Shown here: piece after piece, positions 43,593 through 52,237 of the stretch
How positions within the stretch are numbered: position 1 is the first letter of the stretch
Layout: each line of letters opens with the position of its first letter
Assembly (NCBI GenBank): GCA_905214875.1
Contig: CAJMNR010000005.1
Location: forward strand, 1-64,000
Direction of reading: 5' to 3'
DNA length: 64,000 bases
Source: an uncultured bacterium
GTDB taxonomy: Bacteria > Bacillota > Clostridia > Lachnospirales > Lachnospiraceae
Notes under the pieces: generated by a model
What the model saw: the letters and a program-made list of their open reading frames with translations, nothing else
Told to the model about the DNA's origin: nothing
The model's database searches: none
Program-made: the position numbers and the translations under genes

Positions 43593-45293
43593 TTACTCAT
43601 ACGTAATTCTAATGATTTCCTCCATAGAAGTAATTCCTTCTTTTACATAACGAAGCCCATTGGACTTAAGCGTACACATTCCATGTTCTACCGCTTGGGC
43701 ATGAATTTCTTCTGCATTTGCGTGTTTATTCATTAACTCTTTTATTTCCTTTGTAATAGACATTACTTCATATACTCCGATTCGCCCATAATAGCCGGTA
43801 TTATTACATGACGTGCATCCAACCGCTTCATATACCTCATATTCCTCATTGATTGGTATTGTAAGGATTCGTTTTTCCTCCAACGTTGCCTTTCGCTTCC
43901 TCTTACAGGATGGACACAGCTTTCTAACTAAACGCTGTGCAATAATTCCTACAAGGGCATCCGCAAGAAGATAACTTTCAATGCCCATATCCTGCAAACG
44001 GGCAATCGTACTTGCTGCACTATTGGTATGCAACGTACTTACAACGAGATGTCCTGTGATTGCCGCCTTAACTGCTATCTGTGCTGTTTCATTGTCCCTG
44101 ATTTCACCAATCATAATGATGTCAGGATCCTGTCTTAATACGGAACGAAGTCCCGAAGCAAAGGTAAGTCCTGCTTTTACATTGGTCTGGACTTGATTGA
44201 TTCCATCTATATTTGCTTCTACCGGATCTTCCAATGTCACAATATTTACATGCTCTGTATTCAGTTCACTAAGGGCAGTGTATAAAGTAGTTGATTTACC
44301 ACTCCCTGTAGGCCCTGTAACTAGCAACATTCCATACGGATGTTTTAGCATCTTATCAAAGCTTATAAGTTCGTCTTCGGAAAGGCCGAGCTCTTTCTTA
44401 TCACGGCTTAATGCTTTTTTCGCTGTGATACGTAATACTATCTTTTCCCCAAATACGTTAGGTAAAATAGAAACACGAATGTCATATTCTTTACGATCCA
44501 CGATTGTTGTAATTCTTCCATCCTGAGGTTTTCGTTTCTCTGCTATATCCATGTTTCCAACAATCTTAATACGTGCAACAATAGCCGAAAATACATCACT
44601 GCTGTATTCCATTGCCTCTTTCAGCACTCCATCAATCCGGTAGCGAACACGCACTGTGGATTCTAATGGTTCTATATGTATATCGCTGGCTCTCTGCCTA
44701 ACTCCCTGCTCGATAATCGTCTTTACTAACAGGACAATCGGTGCATTTTCAACTTCCTCTTTTACTTCTTCTTGTTCCTCTTTGTACTGGCTTTCTTTTT
44801 CTTTCGTATATCGCTCTGCCACTGCCATTGCTTCTGCATTGCCATAATACTTATCTATGTTTTTCATTACGTCTGTCGTTGTAGCAACAACAGGCTCAAT
44901 CTGCATATTGGTTATGATTGCAAGATCATCCATTGCAATAATGTCTAACGGGTTTGCCATTGCAACACGTAGCACATTGGCGCTCTTTTTACTAAATGCA
45001 AATGGTAGCACGACTTGTTTCCTTAGCACCTGTTCATTTACCAGACTTAAAATGCTATCTGGTATCTCAAGTTCTGACAACGTCACCATTTCATAGCCTA
45101 ATTGATAATGTAAGGCCTTTGCGATCTCATATTCACTTGTATAACCAAGGTCAATCAAACTCTCTCCTAGCTTTGTAGAGGTTTGCTTCTGCCGGTCTAA
45201 TCCTTCCATCAGCTGTTCTTTCGTAATTACCCCTGCATCAACCAGTAAATCGCCTAACCTTTTCTTCTTTCTTCTATAATTTTCTACTGACAT
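43593..45293 (-). CDS. pilB: Pilus assembly ATPase (PilB/GspE)
   Basis: The start is the ATG at 45291-45293, 8 bases after GGGAG; a TTG two codons earlier is too close to it. 566 residues. An N-terminal GspE_N/MshEN domain (RLGDLLVDAGVITKEQL) can bind cyclic di-GMP in some relatives. The ATPase core shows VTGPTGSGKSTTLYTA, EDPVEANIDGINQV, DPDIIMIGEIRDNE and STLHTNSAASTI. The zinc finger cysteines follow (CPSCKRKRK and CTSCNNTGY). It opens the operon. A link to the GGDEF-EAL protein at 22.3-23.8 kb is possible through cyclic di-GMP. Confidence 0.95.
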   Translation of the reverse strand: MSVENYRRKKKRLGDLLVDAGVITKEQLMEGLDRQKQTSTKLGESLIDLGYTSEYEIAKALHYQLGYEMVTLSELEIPDSILSLVNEQVLRKQVVLPFAFSKKSANVLRVAMANPLDIIAMDDLAIITNMQIEPVVATTTDVMKNIDKYYGNAEAMAVAERYTKEKESQYKEEQEEVKEEVENAPIVLLVKTIIEQGVRQRASDIHIEPLESTVRVRYRIDGVLKEAMEYSSDVFSAIVARIKIVGNMDIAEKRKPQDGRITTIVDRKEYDIRVSILPNVFGEKIVLRITAKKALSRDKKELGLSEDELISFDKMLKHPYGMLLVTGPTGSGKSTTLYTALSELNTEHVNIVTLEDPVEANIDGINQVQTNVKAGLTFASGLRSVLRQDPDIIMIGEIRDNETAQIAVKAAITGHLVVSTLHTNSAASTIARLQDMGIESYLLADALVGIIAQRLVRKLCPSCKRKRKATLEEKRILTIPINEEYEVYEAVGCTSCNNTGYYGRIGVYEVMSITKEIKELMNKHANAEEIHAQAVEHGMCTLKSNGLRYVKEGITSMEEIIRITYE

Positions 45294-45344
45294 CGGCAAT
45301 ACTCCCGTATAAACTGTAATAAAATTCCAATTTCTTCTAGTACT

Positions 45345-45373
45345 ATTGTACCATCATAAGTCTAGCAATACAA
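45345..45373 (-). promoter_or_regulatory. Promoter of the type IV pilus operon
   Basis: Minus strand: TTGTAT (45368-45373), 17-bp spacer, TACAAT (45345-45350), about 50 bases before the pilB ATG. It is the only good promoter I see ahead of the pil genes, and intergenic gaps downstream are short. Confidence 0.68.
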
Positions 45374-45446
45374 TATTTTTTCTTAAACATCAAGTTTTTT
45401 TCCCAAAATGCATGTTTTGTTTCACGAAAGTCAGAAATTATTACAT

Positions 45447-45486
45447 AAAAAGAGCCAATGACCTTTTTTTGGTCATTGGCTCTTTT
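45447..45486 (-). terminator. Terminator after the CobW/DUF1980 gene (bidirectional)
   Basis: AAAAGAGCCAATGACC and GGTCATTGGCTCTTTT arms, 16 bp, perfect, with a T-only loop. It separates the metal-chaperone genes from the pilus operon. Confidence 0.9.
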
Positions 45487-45487
45487 A

Positions 45488-46432
45488 TTAATTAAAATAT
45501 ACTAAATCTTCTTCTGGTTTTTCTGCTTTTTCCACTTTCGTAGCGTAAAGAACAGGACCTTTGCCTTTGTACTCTTTACGATATTCTACTCGTACTTGTG
45601 CTTCTACTTCTACCCATTCACGATTCTTTAATTGTTCTGCCCCATCATAGTGGCATACACAACCGATAAATGCAATATCATCAGCACAGCATGTCATTGC
45701 AAATCTACCTGGAACAAATACGTTTCCTGGGAAATTACGATTCTTGTATACGACAGCTTTAAATCTCATCTTCTTCTTTTCATATTTCTTTGGATGATCC
45801 ATAGCGTCCATATACCAAGTACCATAATCGTAATCTTCTAACTGAATCTCGTCTGCATGGATATCATATGGTAAATCATCATCTGTTTCAGGTAATAATT
45901 CTCCATCTTCTCCTTCAAAGCAAACAGTTGCCTTACGATTGAATGCACGGATGCTTCGTTTGCTAGATCCTTTTTTCATATCTGGCTTGCATCGATTGAA
46001 TACCACTAGGTCGGAAAGGCTAATCTGTTCCATAAGAAGTGGCTTCATGTTGCTGTTATACATTTCAAATGTAGTAGCATCGATTGTAGAGATTACTTGT
46101 ACAAGTTCCCAGTTCTTTGGAAGTACTTCTTCTACAAGTCTAGATACTTTCCACATTCCGTTATATTCGATTAACACACGTACTGGTTTGTACTTGCTTT
46201 CGCATTCTTTAATAAATTCAGTTGTTAAGTCTTCTTCGTCCTCCACTGTAACGACATCGACTTTGAATTTTGCAAGAGCTTCTTTATCTAATTCTTCTTC
46301 TCCTTCTTCACAAAGGATGATTAACGTTCTTTCTCCATCAATGAAATCTGGATCTGTAACGGTATCACGAATAAATGAAGTCTTGCCGCTTTCTAAAAAG
46401 CCTGTAAATAGATAAACTGGTATTTGTTGCAT
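45488..46432 (-). CDS. CobW-type GTPase fused to a DUF1980/YcgQ-like domain
   Basis: 314 residues. The N-terminus is a CobW/UreG-type P-loop (LFTGFLESGKTSFIRD). The conserved CxCC metal motif of CobW is absent. The C-terminal 100 residues (FVPGRFAMTCCADDIAFIGC, then NREWVEVEAQVRVEY and VLYATKVEKAEKPEEDLVYF) resemble the DUF1980/TIGR03943 (YcgQ-like) domain, with a Cys-Cys pair suited to metal. Such proteins are linked with metal trafficking. It follows a second CobW gene by 70 bases, so they may work together. Metal specificity is unknown. Confidence 0.78.
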   Translation of the reverse strand: MQQIPVYLFTGFLESGKTSFIRDTVTDPDFIDGERTLIILCEEGEEELDKEALAKFKVDVVTVEDEEDLTTEFIKECESKYKPVRVLIEYNGMWKVSRLVEEVLPKNWELVQVISTIDATTFEMYNSNMKPLLMEQISLSDLVVFNRCKPDMKKGSSKRSIRAFNRKATVCFEGEDGELLPETDDDLPYDIHADEIQLEDYDYGTWYMDAMDHPKKYEKKKMRFKAVVYKNRNFPGNVFVPGRFAMTCCADDIAFIGCVCHYDGAEQLKNREWVEVEAQVRVEYRKEYKGKGPVLYATKVEKAEKPEEDLVYFN

Positions 46433-46502
46433 AATCCTACTTCCTTCTATCAGTTTCTTTATATAATGCCAAATGTTCTATAGGAGACTGTTGTCCAATT
46501 TC

Positions 46503-47642
46503 CTATATTACATGGAATAAAGCGCCTAACGCTTCTTTATCGATGTTTGTACCAATTACGCAAATACGTCCGATTACGTCTGGAGTACCTGTTCTAAGCT
46601 CATATTCACCTGGAACTAAATCGTAGTAAATCCATTCTCCATTTACGTTTGGAACAATACCTTTCGCACGAAGAATCGTACCGTATTCTGTTGTATTCGC
46701 AAGCTTTTCAAGAATCTCTTTCATTTCTTCTGTTGTGAATTTATGAGGAGTTTCTACGCCCCAGCTTGTAAATACATCATCTGCATGATGGTGGTGATGA
46801 TCATGGTCATGTCCACATCCGCATCCACATTCTTCTCCATGTTCGTGATGATGATGTTCATGGTCATGGTCGTGTCCGCATCCACATTCTTCTCCATGTT
46901 CATGATGATGATGTTCATGGTCGTGGTCGTGCCCGCATCCACATTCTTCTCCATGTTCATGATGATGATGTTCATGGTCGTGGTCGTGATGTCCACCGCA
47001 AGTTGGGCAGATATCTTCTTGTGCCATTACTTCGTCTACTAAAGAACGAGTATTTTCCATAGCATCTAAAATTTGTTTTCCTGTGATTTGATCCCAGGCC
47101 GTTGTAACTACTGTCGCAGACTCATTATGCTCTTTGATTAATTTTACTGTTTGTAATAATTTTTCTTCCGACATATTTTGAGTACGGCTAAGTACGATTG
47201 TTTTTGCTGCTTCTACTTGGTTATTGAAGAATTCACCAAAGTTTTTCATATACATTTTGCATTTTGTAGCATCTGCAACAGTAACTAAGCTGTTAAGTTC
47301 TACATCATCACGATCCGTAACGTTCTTAACTGCTTTGATTACATCGGATAATTTACCAACACCTGAAGGTTCGATGATGATACGATCTGGTGTAAATTTA
47401 TTTAATACTTCTACTAATGCCTTATCGAAATCACCTACTAAAGAACAACAGATACATCCTGAATTCATTTCTGTAATTTCAACGCCTGCATCCTTTAAGA
47501 ATCCACCGTCGATTCCAATTTCACCAAACTCATTTTCGATTAAAACAAGTTTTTCACCTTTAAATGCTTCATCTAATAATTTCTTTATTAAAGTAGTCTT
47601 TCCTGCTCCAAGAAATCCTGAAAAAATATCAATTTTTGTCAT
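46503..47642 (-). CDS. CobW family zinc-chaperone-like GTPase with His/Cys-rich repeats
   Basis: 379 residues. Walker A is FSGFLGAGKTTLIKK, and the metal site CxCC is present as SGCICCSLVGDF. An insert at about residues 215-290 is extremely rich in His, Asp, Glu and Cys: three tandem units of 19 residues (HDHDHEHHHHEHGEECGCG), then HDHDHHHHH. The CobW C-terminal domain follows (PHKFTTEEMKEILEKLA). CobW/ZNG1-type proteins deliver zinc or another metal using GTP, and the insert looks like a metal store or sponge. The ATG at 47642 begins MTKIDIFSG. Confidence 0.88.
   Translation of the reverse strand: MTKIDIFSGFLGAGKTTLIKKLLDEAFKGEKLVLIENEFGEIGIDGGFLKDAGVEITEMNSGCICCSLVGDFDKALVEVLNKFTPDRIIIEPSGVGKLSDVIKAVKNVTDRDDVELNSLVTVADATKCKMYMKNFGEFFNNQVEAAKTIVLSRTQNMSEEKLLQTVKLIKEHNESATVVTTAWDQITGKQILDAMENTRSLVDEVMAQEDICPTCGGHHDHDHEHHHHEHGEECGCGHDHDHEHHHHEHGEECGCGHDHDHEHHHHEHGEECGCGCGHDHDHHHHHADDVFTSWGVETPHKFTTEEMKEILEKLANTTEYGTILRAKGIVPNVNGEWIYYDLVPGEYELRTGTPDVIGRICVIGTNIDKEALGALFHVI
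46818..46990. repeat. 57-bp tandem repeat, three copies, in frame within the CobW gene
   Basis: The sequence CCACATTCTTCTCCATG recurs at 46825, 46882 and 46939, exactly 57 bases apart. Copies differ at a few third-codon positions. Because 57 is a multiple of three, changes in copy number would alter the length of the metal-binding insert without breaking the frame. Confidence 0.9.
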
Positions 47643-47766
47643 AGTTATGTTCAGTAACGAAAGCTTTACTGAATTAACCTCCCTTCTGGTAAAAGTGTAT
47701 AAAATTTCTAACTCTTCTATTATAGCACTATTTCTTCAAAAACACATAAAAATTTTTATTATTTGA

Positions 47767-49563
47767 CTAAATCTGTCTTGTGTACTCTTTTAACCAAACG
47801 GCTTCTTCGATGCTCATATAAGGAAGAAGCGTCTCGTATACTTTCTTGTGGTATGCATTTAATCGTGCTTTTTCAACGCTAGACATCAACGTAATATCTA
47901 AAGCGTCTAGATCGATTGGTGCCATCGTAATTGTGTCAAAATACATAAACTGACCGTATTCATTCTTCGTACCTATTCTACAAACCAGTTCATTTTCGAT
48001 ACGGATGCCATGACTTCCTTCTACATAAATTCCTGGCTCGTCTGTCGTTACCATGCCTTCTTCTAGCACTGCGCTTTCAGAGCGGTTAGGTGCTTGTTTC
48101 CAACGGAATCCATTTGGAGATTCATGGACATTTAACAAATAACCAACGCCATGTCCTGTACCGCAGCGGTAATCCAGGTCAAGGTTCCAGATTGGCCCTC
48201 TTGCAAGGATATCAAGATTCTGACCCGTACATCCATGAAGGAATCTAGCATTTGCAAGGTTTAGCATGGAATTTACAACAGCTGTGAAATGATGACGTTG
48301 TTCTTCACAAACAGGCCCAAGTGCTAATGTTCTTGTCATATCTGTCGTCCCTTCATAATATTGTCCGCCAGAATCGATCAGAAGAAGACCTTCCTTCTTT
48401 AATACTGCATTGGATTCCTCATTTGCACTATAATGCATCATAGCCGCATGTTCTTTATACGCACAGATTGTATCAAAACTTAGTTCAATAAATCCATCCT
48501 GTTCCCTTCTGCATTGTTCCAAGTAGTCACTGGCAGAAATCTCTGTAATCTCCTGCTTTCCGATATTCTGCTTGATCCAATACATGAACTTCGTAAATGC
48601 GACACCATCTTTAATGTGTGCCTGAATTAAGTTGTCCACTTCAATATCATTTTTGATTGCCTTCATAAGGAGTGAAGGATTTTCTGTATTTACAACACGT
48701 ACCTCATTCGAAATGTTTTTCGCAATACGATAATTGATTCGGTCGCCATCATATAATACGACTTCATCGGATGAGATCGTTGAAACATAGCTATAAATTT
48801 CATTATAACCACGGATTATCACACCTAAACCATCCAAATGTTCTTTTACTTCTTTTGTTAGCTTCTTGTCATTCACAAATAAGATGACTTCTTTTTCGGT
48901 AATTACTAAATAAGATAAGATGACAGGGTTATATAGCACATCATCGCCACGAATATTCAAAATCCAAGCAATATCATCAAGTGCTGACATGATGTGCACG
49001 GTTGTCTGTTTACATGCCATCTGTTCACGAATTCTTGCAATCTTGTCGCCTGCATCTTCCCCTGCATATTGTAAACCAAGTACAAATGCACTCTTTTCCG
49101 ATAATGCAGGACGATCCGTCCAAACAATGTCAGCAAGGTCTTCTTTATAAGATACTTTAATATTCTTCTTTGCTAATAAAGACTCTAGCTTCTTTCCAAA
49201 GCTAGCTGCAACCACACGGCCGTCAAATCCTACCGTCTGGTTTTCATTTAACGTGTCATAAAGGAATTCTTCAATCGTTTGAACTCCTTCTTCCTGGCTT
49301 TTAAATAAGTCAATTCCAGATCCATTCAGTTCTTGTTCTGCCTGAATATAATATCTTCCGTCAGTCCAAAGCCCTGCCTTATCCTTTGTAACTACAAGTG
49401 TACCTGCGGAGCCTGTAAATCCTGATAAATATTTTCTAACCTGAAAGTAATCGCCTACATATTCCGATTGATGAAAATCAGCAGTAGGGATGATATAGGC
49501 ATCCATTTGATGCTTTTCCATTTCACTTCGTAATTTTGTCAAACGTTCTAAAATCATTAACAT
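47767..49563 (-). CDS. pepP: Aminopeptidase P (Xaa-Pro aminopeptidase), three-domain type
   Basis: 598 residues, matching the long, APP1-type enzymes. Two N-terminal creatinase-like domains precede the pita-bread catalytic domain. Metal ligands are seen in LLIDSGGQYYEGTTDMTRTLALG (described by its two Asp), GTGHGVGYLLNVHE (His), TTDEPGIY (Glu) and GIRIENELV (Glu). It removes an N-terminal residue when proline is second and works on peptides in the cytoplasm. The gene stands alone, with a long gap upstream. No odd features in the sequence. Confidence 0.95.
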   Translation of the reverse strand: MLMILERLTKLRSEMEKHQMDAYIIPTADFHQSEYVGDYFQVRKYLSGFTGSAGTLVVTKDKAGLWTDGRYYIQAEQELNGSGIDLFKSQEEGVQTIEEFLYDTLNENQTVGFDGRVVAASFGKKLESLLAKKNIKVSYKEDLADIVWTDRPALSEKSAFVLGLQYAGEDAGDKIARIREQMACKQTTVHIMSALDDIAWILNIRGDDVLYNPVILSYLVITEKEVILFVNDKKLTKEVKEHLDGLGVIIRGYNEIYSYVSTISSDEVVLYDGDRINYRIAKNISNEVRVVNTENPSLLMKAIKNDIEVDNLIQAHIKDGVAFTKFMYWIKQNIGKQEITEISASDYLEQCRREQDGFIELSFDTICAYKEHAAMMHYSANEESNAVLKKEGLLLIDSGGQYYEGTTDMTRTLALGPVCEEQRHHFTAVVNSMLNLANARFLHGCTGQNLDILARGPIWNLDLDYRCGTGHGVGYLLNVHESPNGFRWKQAPNRSESAVLEEGMVTTDEPGIYVEGSHGIRIENELVCRIGTKNEYGQFMYFDTITMAPIDLDALDITLMSSVEKARLNAYHKKVYETLLPYMSIEEAVWLKEYTRQI

Positions 49564-49790
49564 CCTCCTTTATCCATGCAGTTCCGCTAATTTTAATATT
49601 CCCTAAAATTAGACATAAAAATCTCTTTTATCTTACCATCATATCTATGTTGTTAAAAAAAATCAAGATTCTTACTGTTTTGGGAGAAATATTCTCATAG
49701 TAGTTCCTTGCGGATTCCAATTCCTTCATCTCTAATTTCAATGCTCGCACTAACCTTAGCACTGTTATATGTACTCAATATGACTTTTTC
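49564..49790. other. Upstream region of pepP
   Basis: AT-rich sequence between pepP and the structured element, with no credible ORF. It should contain the pepP promoter, but no strong boxes stand out. Confidence 0.4.
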
Positions 49791-50045
49791 GAGCTGTAGA
49801 CAAAGTAAAACTTTCACCCACTACGTAGCTTTTCTTGTGGGAAATTTCATCGGTAGGCGGAAACCGCGTTTTTCGTCTGCCGAATTAGCGCGAGTAGGCC
49901 TGTTTTTTAGGCTTGTACGAGCGAGCGCTAATTGATTCCTCACAGGGAATGGATGAAATCCTGATTTCATCCAAAGCTTGTCGACTTTGTCGACAAGCTG
50001 AACAAGGTATGTCTTTTTGTAATAGACATACCCTGTTTTTATTAA
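49791..50045 (+). ncRNA. Candidate structured RNA or repeat element with five consecutive hairpins
   Basis: Hairpins lie in order at 49851-49882 (CGGTAGGCG with CGTCTGCCG), 49883-49933 (AATTAGCGC with GCGCTAATT), 49951-49972 (GGATGAAATC with GATTTCATCC), 49975-49999 (AGCTTGTCGAC with GTCGACAAGCT, loop TTT) and 50006-50032 (GGTATGTCT with AGACATACC). The last is followed by CTGTTTTTATT, a plus-strand intrinsic terminator. GC content is visibly higher than in the flanks. No ORF of note. It may be a regulatory RNA or a mobile repeat; the strand is inferred from the terminator. Confidence 0.5.
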
Positions 50046-50092
50046 GAATAATTCGCTTTATTCTCAATCATCTATATGATTTATACTCTCTT

Positions 50093-51076
50093 CTAGTCAG
50101 TAAAGACTTGTGTCCAATATAATACTCCATTTTGTTCATAACAGCCGATTCCGACTTTTCCAAAATTAGAATTTAATATATTTTTACGATGCCCATCTGA
50201 ATTCATCCATGCATCCATAACTGCTTCTGCTGAACGTTGACCATAAGCTATATTTTCTCCCCATGCTCTATAGCTAATGTTATACTCGCCAAGTACTGTC
50301 ACGCCGCTTGTGCCGTCTGGTCTTGTATGACTAAATTTAGAAACTATTTCTTTTGCACGTTTGGTTGCTGCGTTATTAAGTGCAGTTGTTGTTGTAAGTG
50401 CACCTAAACCATTTTTTGCACGCTCTTCATTAATAATTGCTAAAACCTTACTCGCATTAGAACTAATAGAACTGCCACTGTCTGTATTAGTGCTTGGGGC
50501 CTTTGTTGCCACTGGTCTCTTTGTAGCCGTCGGTCTTTTTGTAGCTGTTGGAACCTTCGTTACCGTTGGTTTCTTAGTTACTATCGGGGCCTTTGTTGCA
50601 ACAGGTCTCTTTGTGGCGGTCGGAACCTTCGTTACCGTTGGTTTTTTAGTCACTACTGGAGCTTTTGTTGCCACTGGAGCTATCGTCTTGTTTGGACAAT
50701 TCGTAGATCCAGTTGGTGCAGTCGACGGTTTCTTTGTTACAACCATAGTTGCTTGTTTCGTAGTTTCTGTCGCGTTGCTAGTCGTTTTGTTTACATTTCC
50801 ATTGCTTGTCTCTTCCATCGATTTTTGTTTTGTCGATGAAGTTGTTTCCTCATCCTTGCTGTTTGTTTCAGCAGTTTGATTTTGTGTCTTTGCTTGGTTA
50901 TCTGTTTGTGCTGGTGCTGTATTTTCAGTTTCTTCAGAAGCTTCCTCCCCACTAGTCTCTAGTGCAGCTTCTGTTGTTATATGTTTGTACGCCTCTGTAC
51001 TCTCTTCCTTAGAACAACCTGTCATTGCAACCGCTCCAAGAATAAGTGTACCTAGGAATAAACCATATTTCTTCAT
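50093..51076 (-). CDS. CAP-domain (SCP/PR-1) lipoprotein with Thr/Lys/Pro-rich stalk
   Basis: 327 residues. A lipoprotein signal (LGAVAMTGC) anchors the protein at Cys21. A Ser/Thr/Glu-rich part follows, then about 80 residues of near-repeats (VTKKPTVTKVPTATKRP, twice), probably an extended stalk through the cell wall. The C-terminal 120 residues are a CAP domain of the bacterial YkwD type: VLAIINEERAKNGLGAL, SHTRPDGTS, GENIAYGQRSAEAVMDAWM and GHRKNILNSNFGKVGIG. The bacterial function of such domains is poorly known; roles in cell-wall or spore-coat biology have been suggested. Confidence 0.9.
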   Translation of the reverse strand: MKKYGLFLGTLILGAVAMTGCSKEESTEAYKHITTEAALETSGEEASEETENTAPAQTDNQAKTQNQTAETNSKDEETTSSTKQKSMEETSNGNVNKTTSNATETTKQATMVVTKKPSTAPTGSTNCPNKTIAPVATKAPVVTKKPTVTKVPTATKRPVATKAPIVTKKPTVTKVPTATKRPTATKRPVATKAPSTNTDSGSSISSNASKVLAIINEERAKNGLGALTTTTALNNAATKRAKEIVSKFSHTRPDGTSGVTVLGEYNISYRAWGENIAYGQRSAEAVMDAWMNSDGHRKNILNSNFGKVGIGCYEQNGVLYWTQVFTD

Positions 51077-51183
51077 AATACATATCCTCTATCTTTCCTG
51101 TTGGGACTAGCAACGCTAACAGAATAGCATAGAGGGGTAGGCCTTAGCAATAGTAAATATTTGGGGCCTCTTGTATTTATATC

Positions 51184-51222
51184 ATAAAAGCCTTGAAAAA
51201 TAATTTTTTCCAAGGCTTTTAA
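51184..51222 (-). terminator. Terminator after the sigK-DUF6774 pair
   Basis: AAAAGCCTTG and CAAGGCTTTT arms with inner A/T pairing, placed about 55 bases after the small gene's stop codon. Confidence 0.7.
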
Positions 51223-51276
51223 TCCATTGTCAGGTTGTCGAAATAACAATATTTCAGTTTCTTTTTTGTTACCTCC

Positions 51277-51486
51277 TTAACATTTACAGCTTCCTTCATC
51301 TTCACTTGAACATCCGCTCGAATCCCTATTACAACAAATCTGTTGATATGTAGTATAGGTTTCCAAAGAATCTCCTAATGTGCTAAACACAGAAGCTAGT
51401 AACTCAAGTTGGTCAGTATCTTCAACACAATTTACAATTGTACAGGTTAATGCACTTACTAAATTAACAAGCTCACATGGCGTCAT
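51277..51486 (-). CDS. Small Cys-rich protein, DUF6774-like
   Basis: 69 residues. MTPCELVNLVSALTCTIVNC followed by DQLELLASVFSTLGDSLETY resembles a small family (DUF6774, from memory) frequent in Lachnospiraceae. The C-terminus is Cys-rich (CCNRDSSGC, then CKC). GAGGTG lies 6 bases before the ATG. It follows sigK by 29 bases, so it is probably co-transcribed with it; a sporulation role is a guess. Function unknown. Confidence 0.7.
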   Translation of the reverse strand: MTPCELVNLVSALTCTIVNCVEDTDQLELLASVFSTLGDSLETYTTYQQICCNRDSSGCSSEDEGSCKC

Positions 51487-51515
51487 GACAACACCTCATA
51501 AAATCCTTACATTCA

Positions 51516-52154
51516 TTATATGCAGCCATACTTGTTCTCGAAACCTTCTTTCAGCTTCTTCAAGGCTTTCTTTTCAATCCGGCTTACATAAGAACGCGAG
51601 ATATCAAGACCTTTTGCAATCTCTCGTTGTGTAACCTCTTTGTTATTCAGTAATCCATAGCGTAATACAATAATCTGTTTTTCCCGTTCGGTCAAAACGT
51701 CATTAACAAGACTGTAGAGGAGCTTAATATTGCTCTTAAGTTCCAGTTCCTCAACTATATCAACATCAACACTCTCTATTATATCTAAAAGATTAATTTC
51801 ATTTCCTTCCTTATCAGCACCGATTGGCTCATAAAGATACACTTCTTTCGACTGCTTCTTTTCACCTCTTAATAACATTAGCAGCTCATTTTCGATGCAT
51901 CGGCTTGCGTAAGTAGCTAACCGTATTCCTTTCGACATATCAAATGTATCAATTGCTTTAATAAGTCCTATCGTACCAATACTGATCAAGTCGTCGGTAT
52001 CTTTGTCATTGGTATTGTATTTTTTTACAATGTGAGCCACTAACCTTTGATTCCGTTCTATGAGAATATCCCGAGCTTCTTTTTTCCCATCTTTACAAAG
52101 CTTGAGATACATCTGCTCTTCCTTGGTGCTTAATGGTTTTGGAAATGACTTCAC
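51516..52154 (-). CDS. sigK: Sporulation sigma factor SigK, intact and without pro-sequence
   Basis: About 212 residues. Sigma region 2 reads ARDILIERNQRLVAHIVKKY, then DLISIGTIGLIKAIDTFD and LATYASRCIENELLMLLR. Region 4 reads LTEREKQIIVLRYGL and TQREIAKGLDISRSYVSRIEKKALKKL, described as its helix-turn-helix. The PIGADKEGNEINLLDII segment is typical of SigK. The start is a GTG at 52154, with GAGGTG upstream; a GTG at 52163 is possible. An in-frame stop lies seven codons before it, so there is no room for the 20-residue pro-peptide of B. subtilis SigK. The gene is not split by a skin element. Confidence 0.9.
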   Translation of the reverse strand: MKSFPKPLSTKEEQMYLKLCKDGKKEARDILIERNQRLVAHIVKKYNTNDKDTDDLISIGTIGLIKAIDTFDMSKGIRLATYASRCIENELLMLLRGEKKQSKEVYLYEPIGADKEGNEINLLDIIESVDVDIVEELELKSNIKLLYSLVNDVLTEREKQIIVLRYGLLNNKEVTQREIAKGLDISRSYVSRIEKKALKKLKEGFENKYGCI

Positions 52155-52159
52155 GCTAA

Positions 52160-52203
52160 GCACCTCATTATAGTTAGTTTATTACTATTTTATGATGAGG
52201 TGC
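52160..52203. promoter_or_regulatory. Inverted repeat in the sigK upstream region
   Basis: GCACCTCAT (52160-52168) and ATGAGGTGC (52195-52203) pair perfectly. Pairing in the mRNA would hide the GAGGTG ribosome binding site of sigK, so it might limit translation. Confidence 0.45.
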
Positions 52204-52237
52204 CTAACGTTGTGCTTTTCCAATTTAAAAAAGTGTC

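Noticed and set aside
46818..46990. Regularly spaced repeats that could suggest a CRISPR array
   Set aside because: The 57-bp units are contiguous, without spacers, and code in frame for metal-binding residues.
46743..47042. Met- and Val-rich ORF antisense to the His-rich CobW insert
   Set aside because: It is a reverse reading of the low-complexity His codons (CAT/CAC gives Met/Val). The CobW frame is clearly the coding one.
49708..50122. Short ORFs across the five-hairpin element
   Set aside because: They follow the arms of inverted repeats on both strands and have no start signals.
51516..52163. Possible skin-element-type interruption of sigK
   Set aside because: All conserved sigma regions lie in one uninterrupted frame, and no recombinase gene is nearby.
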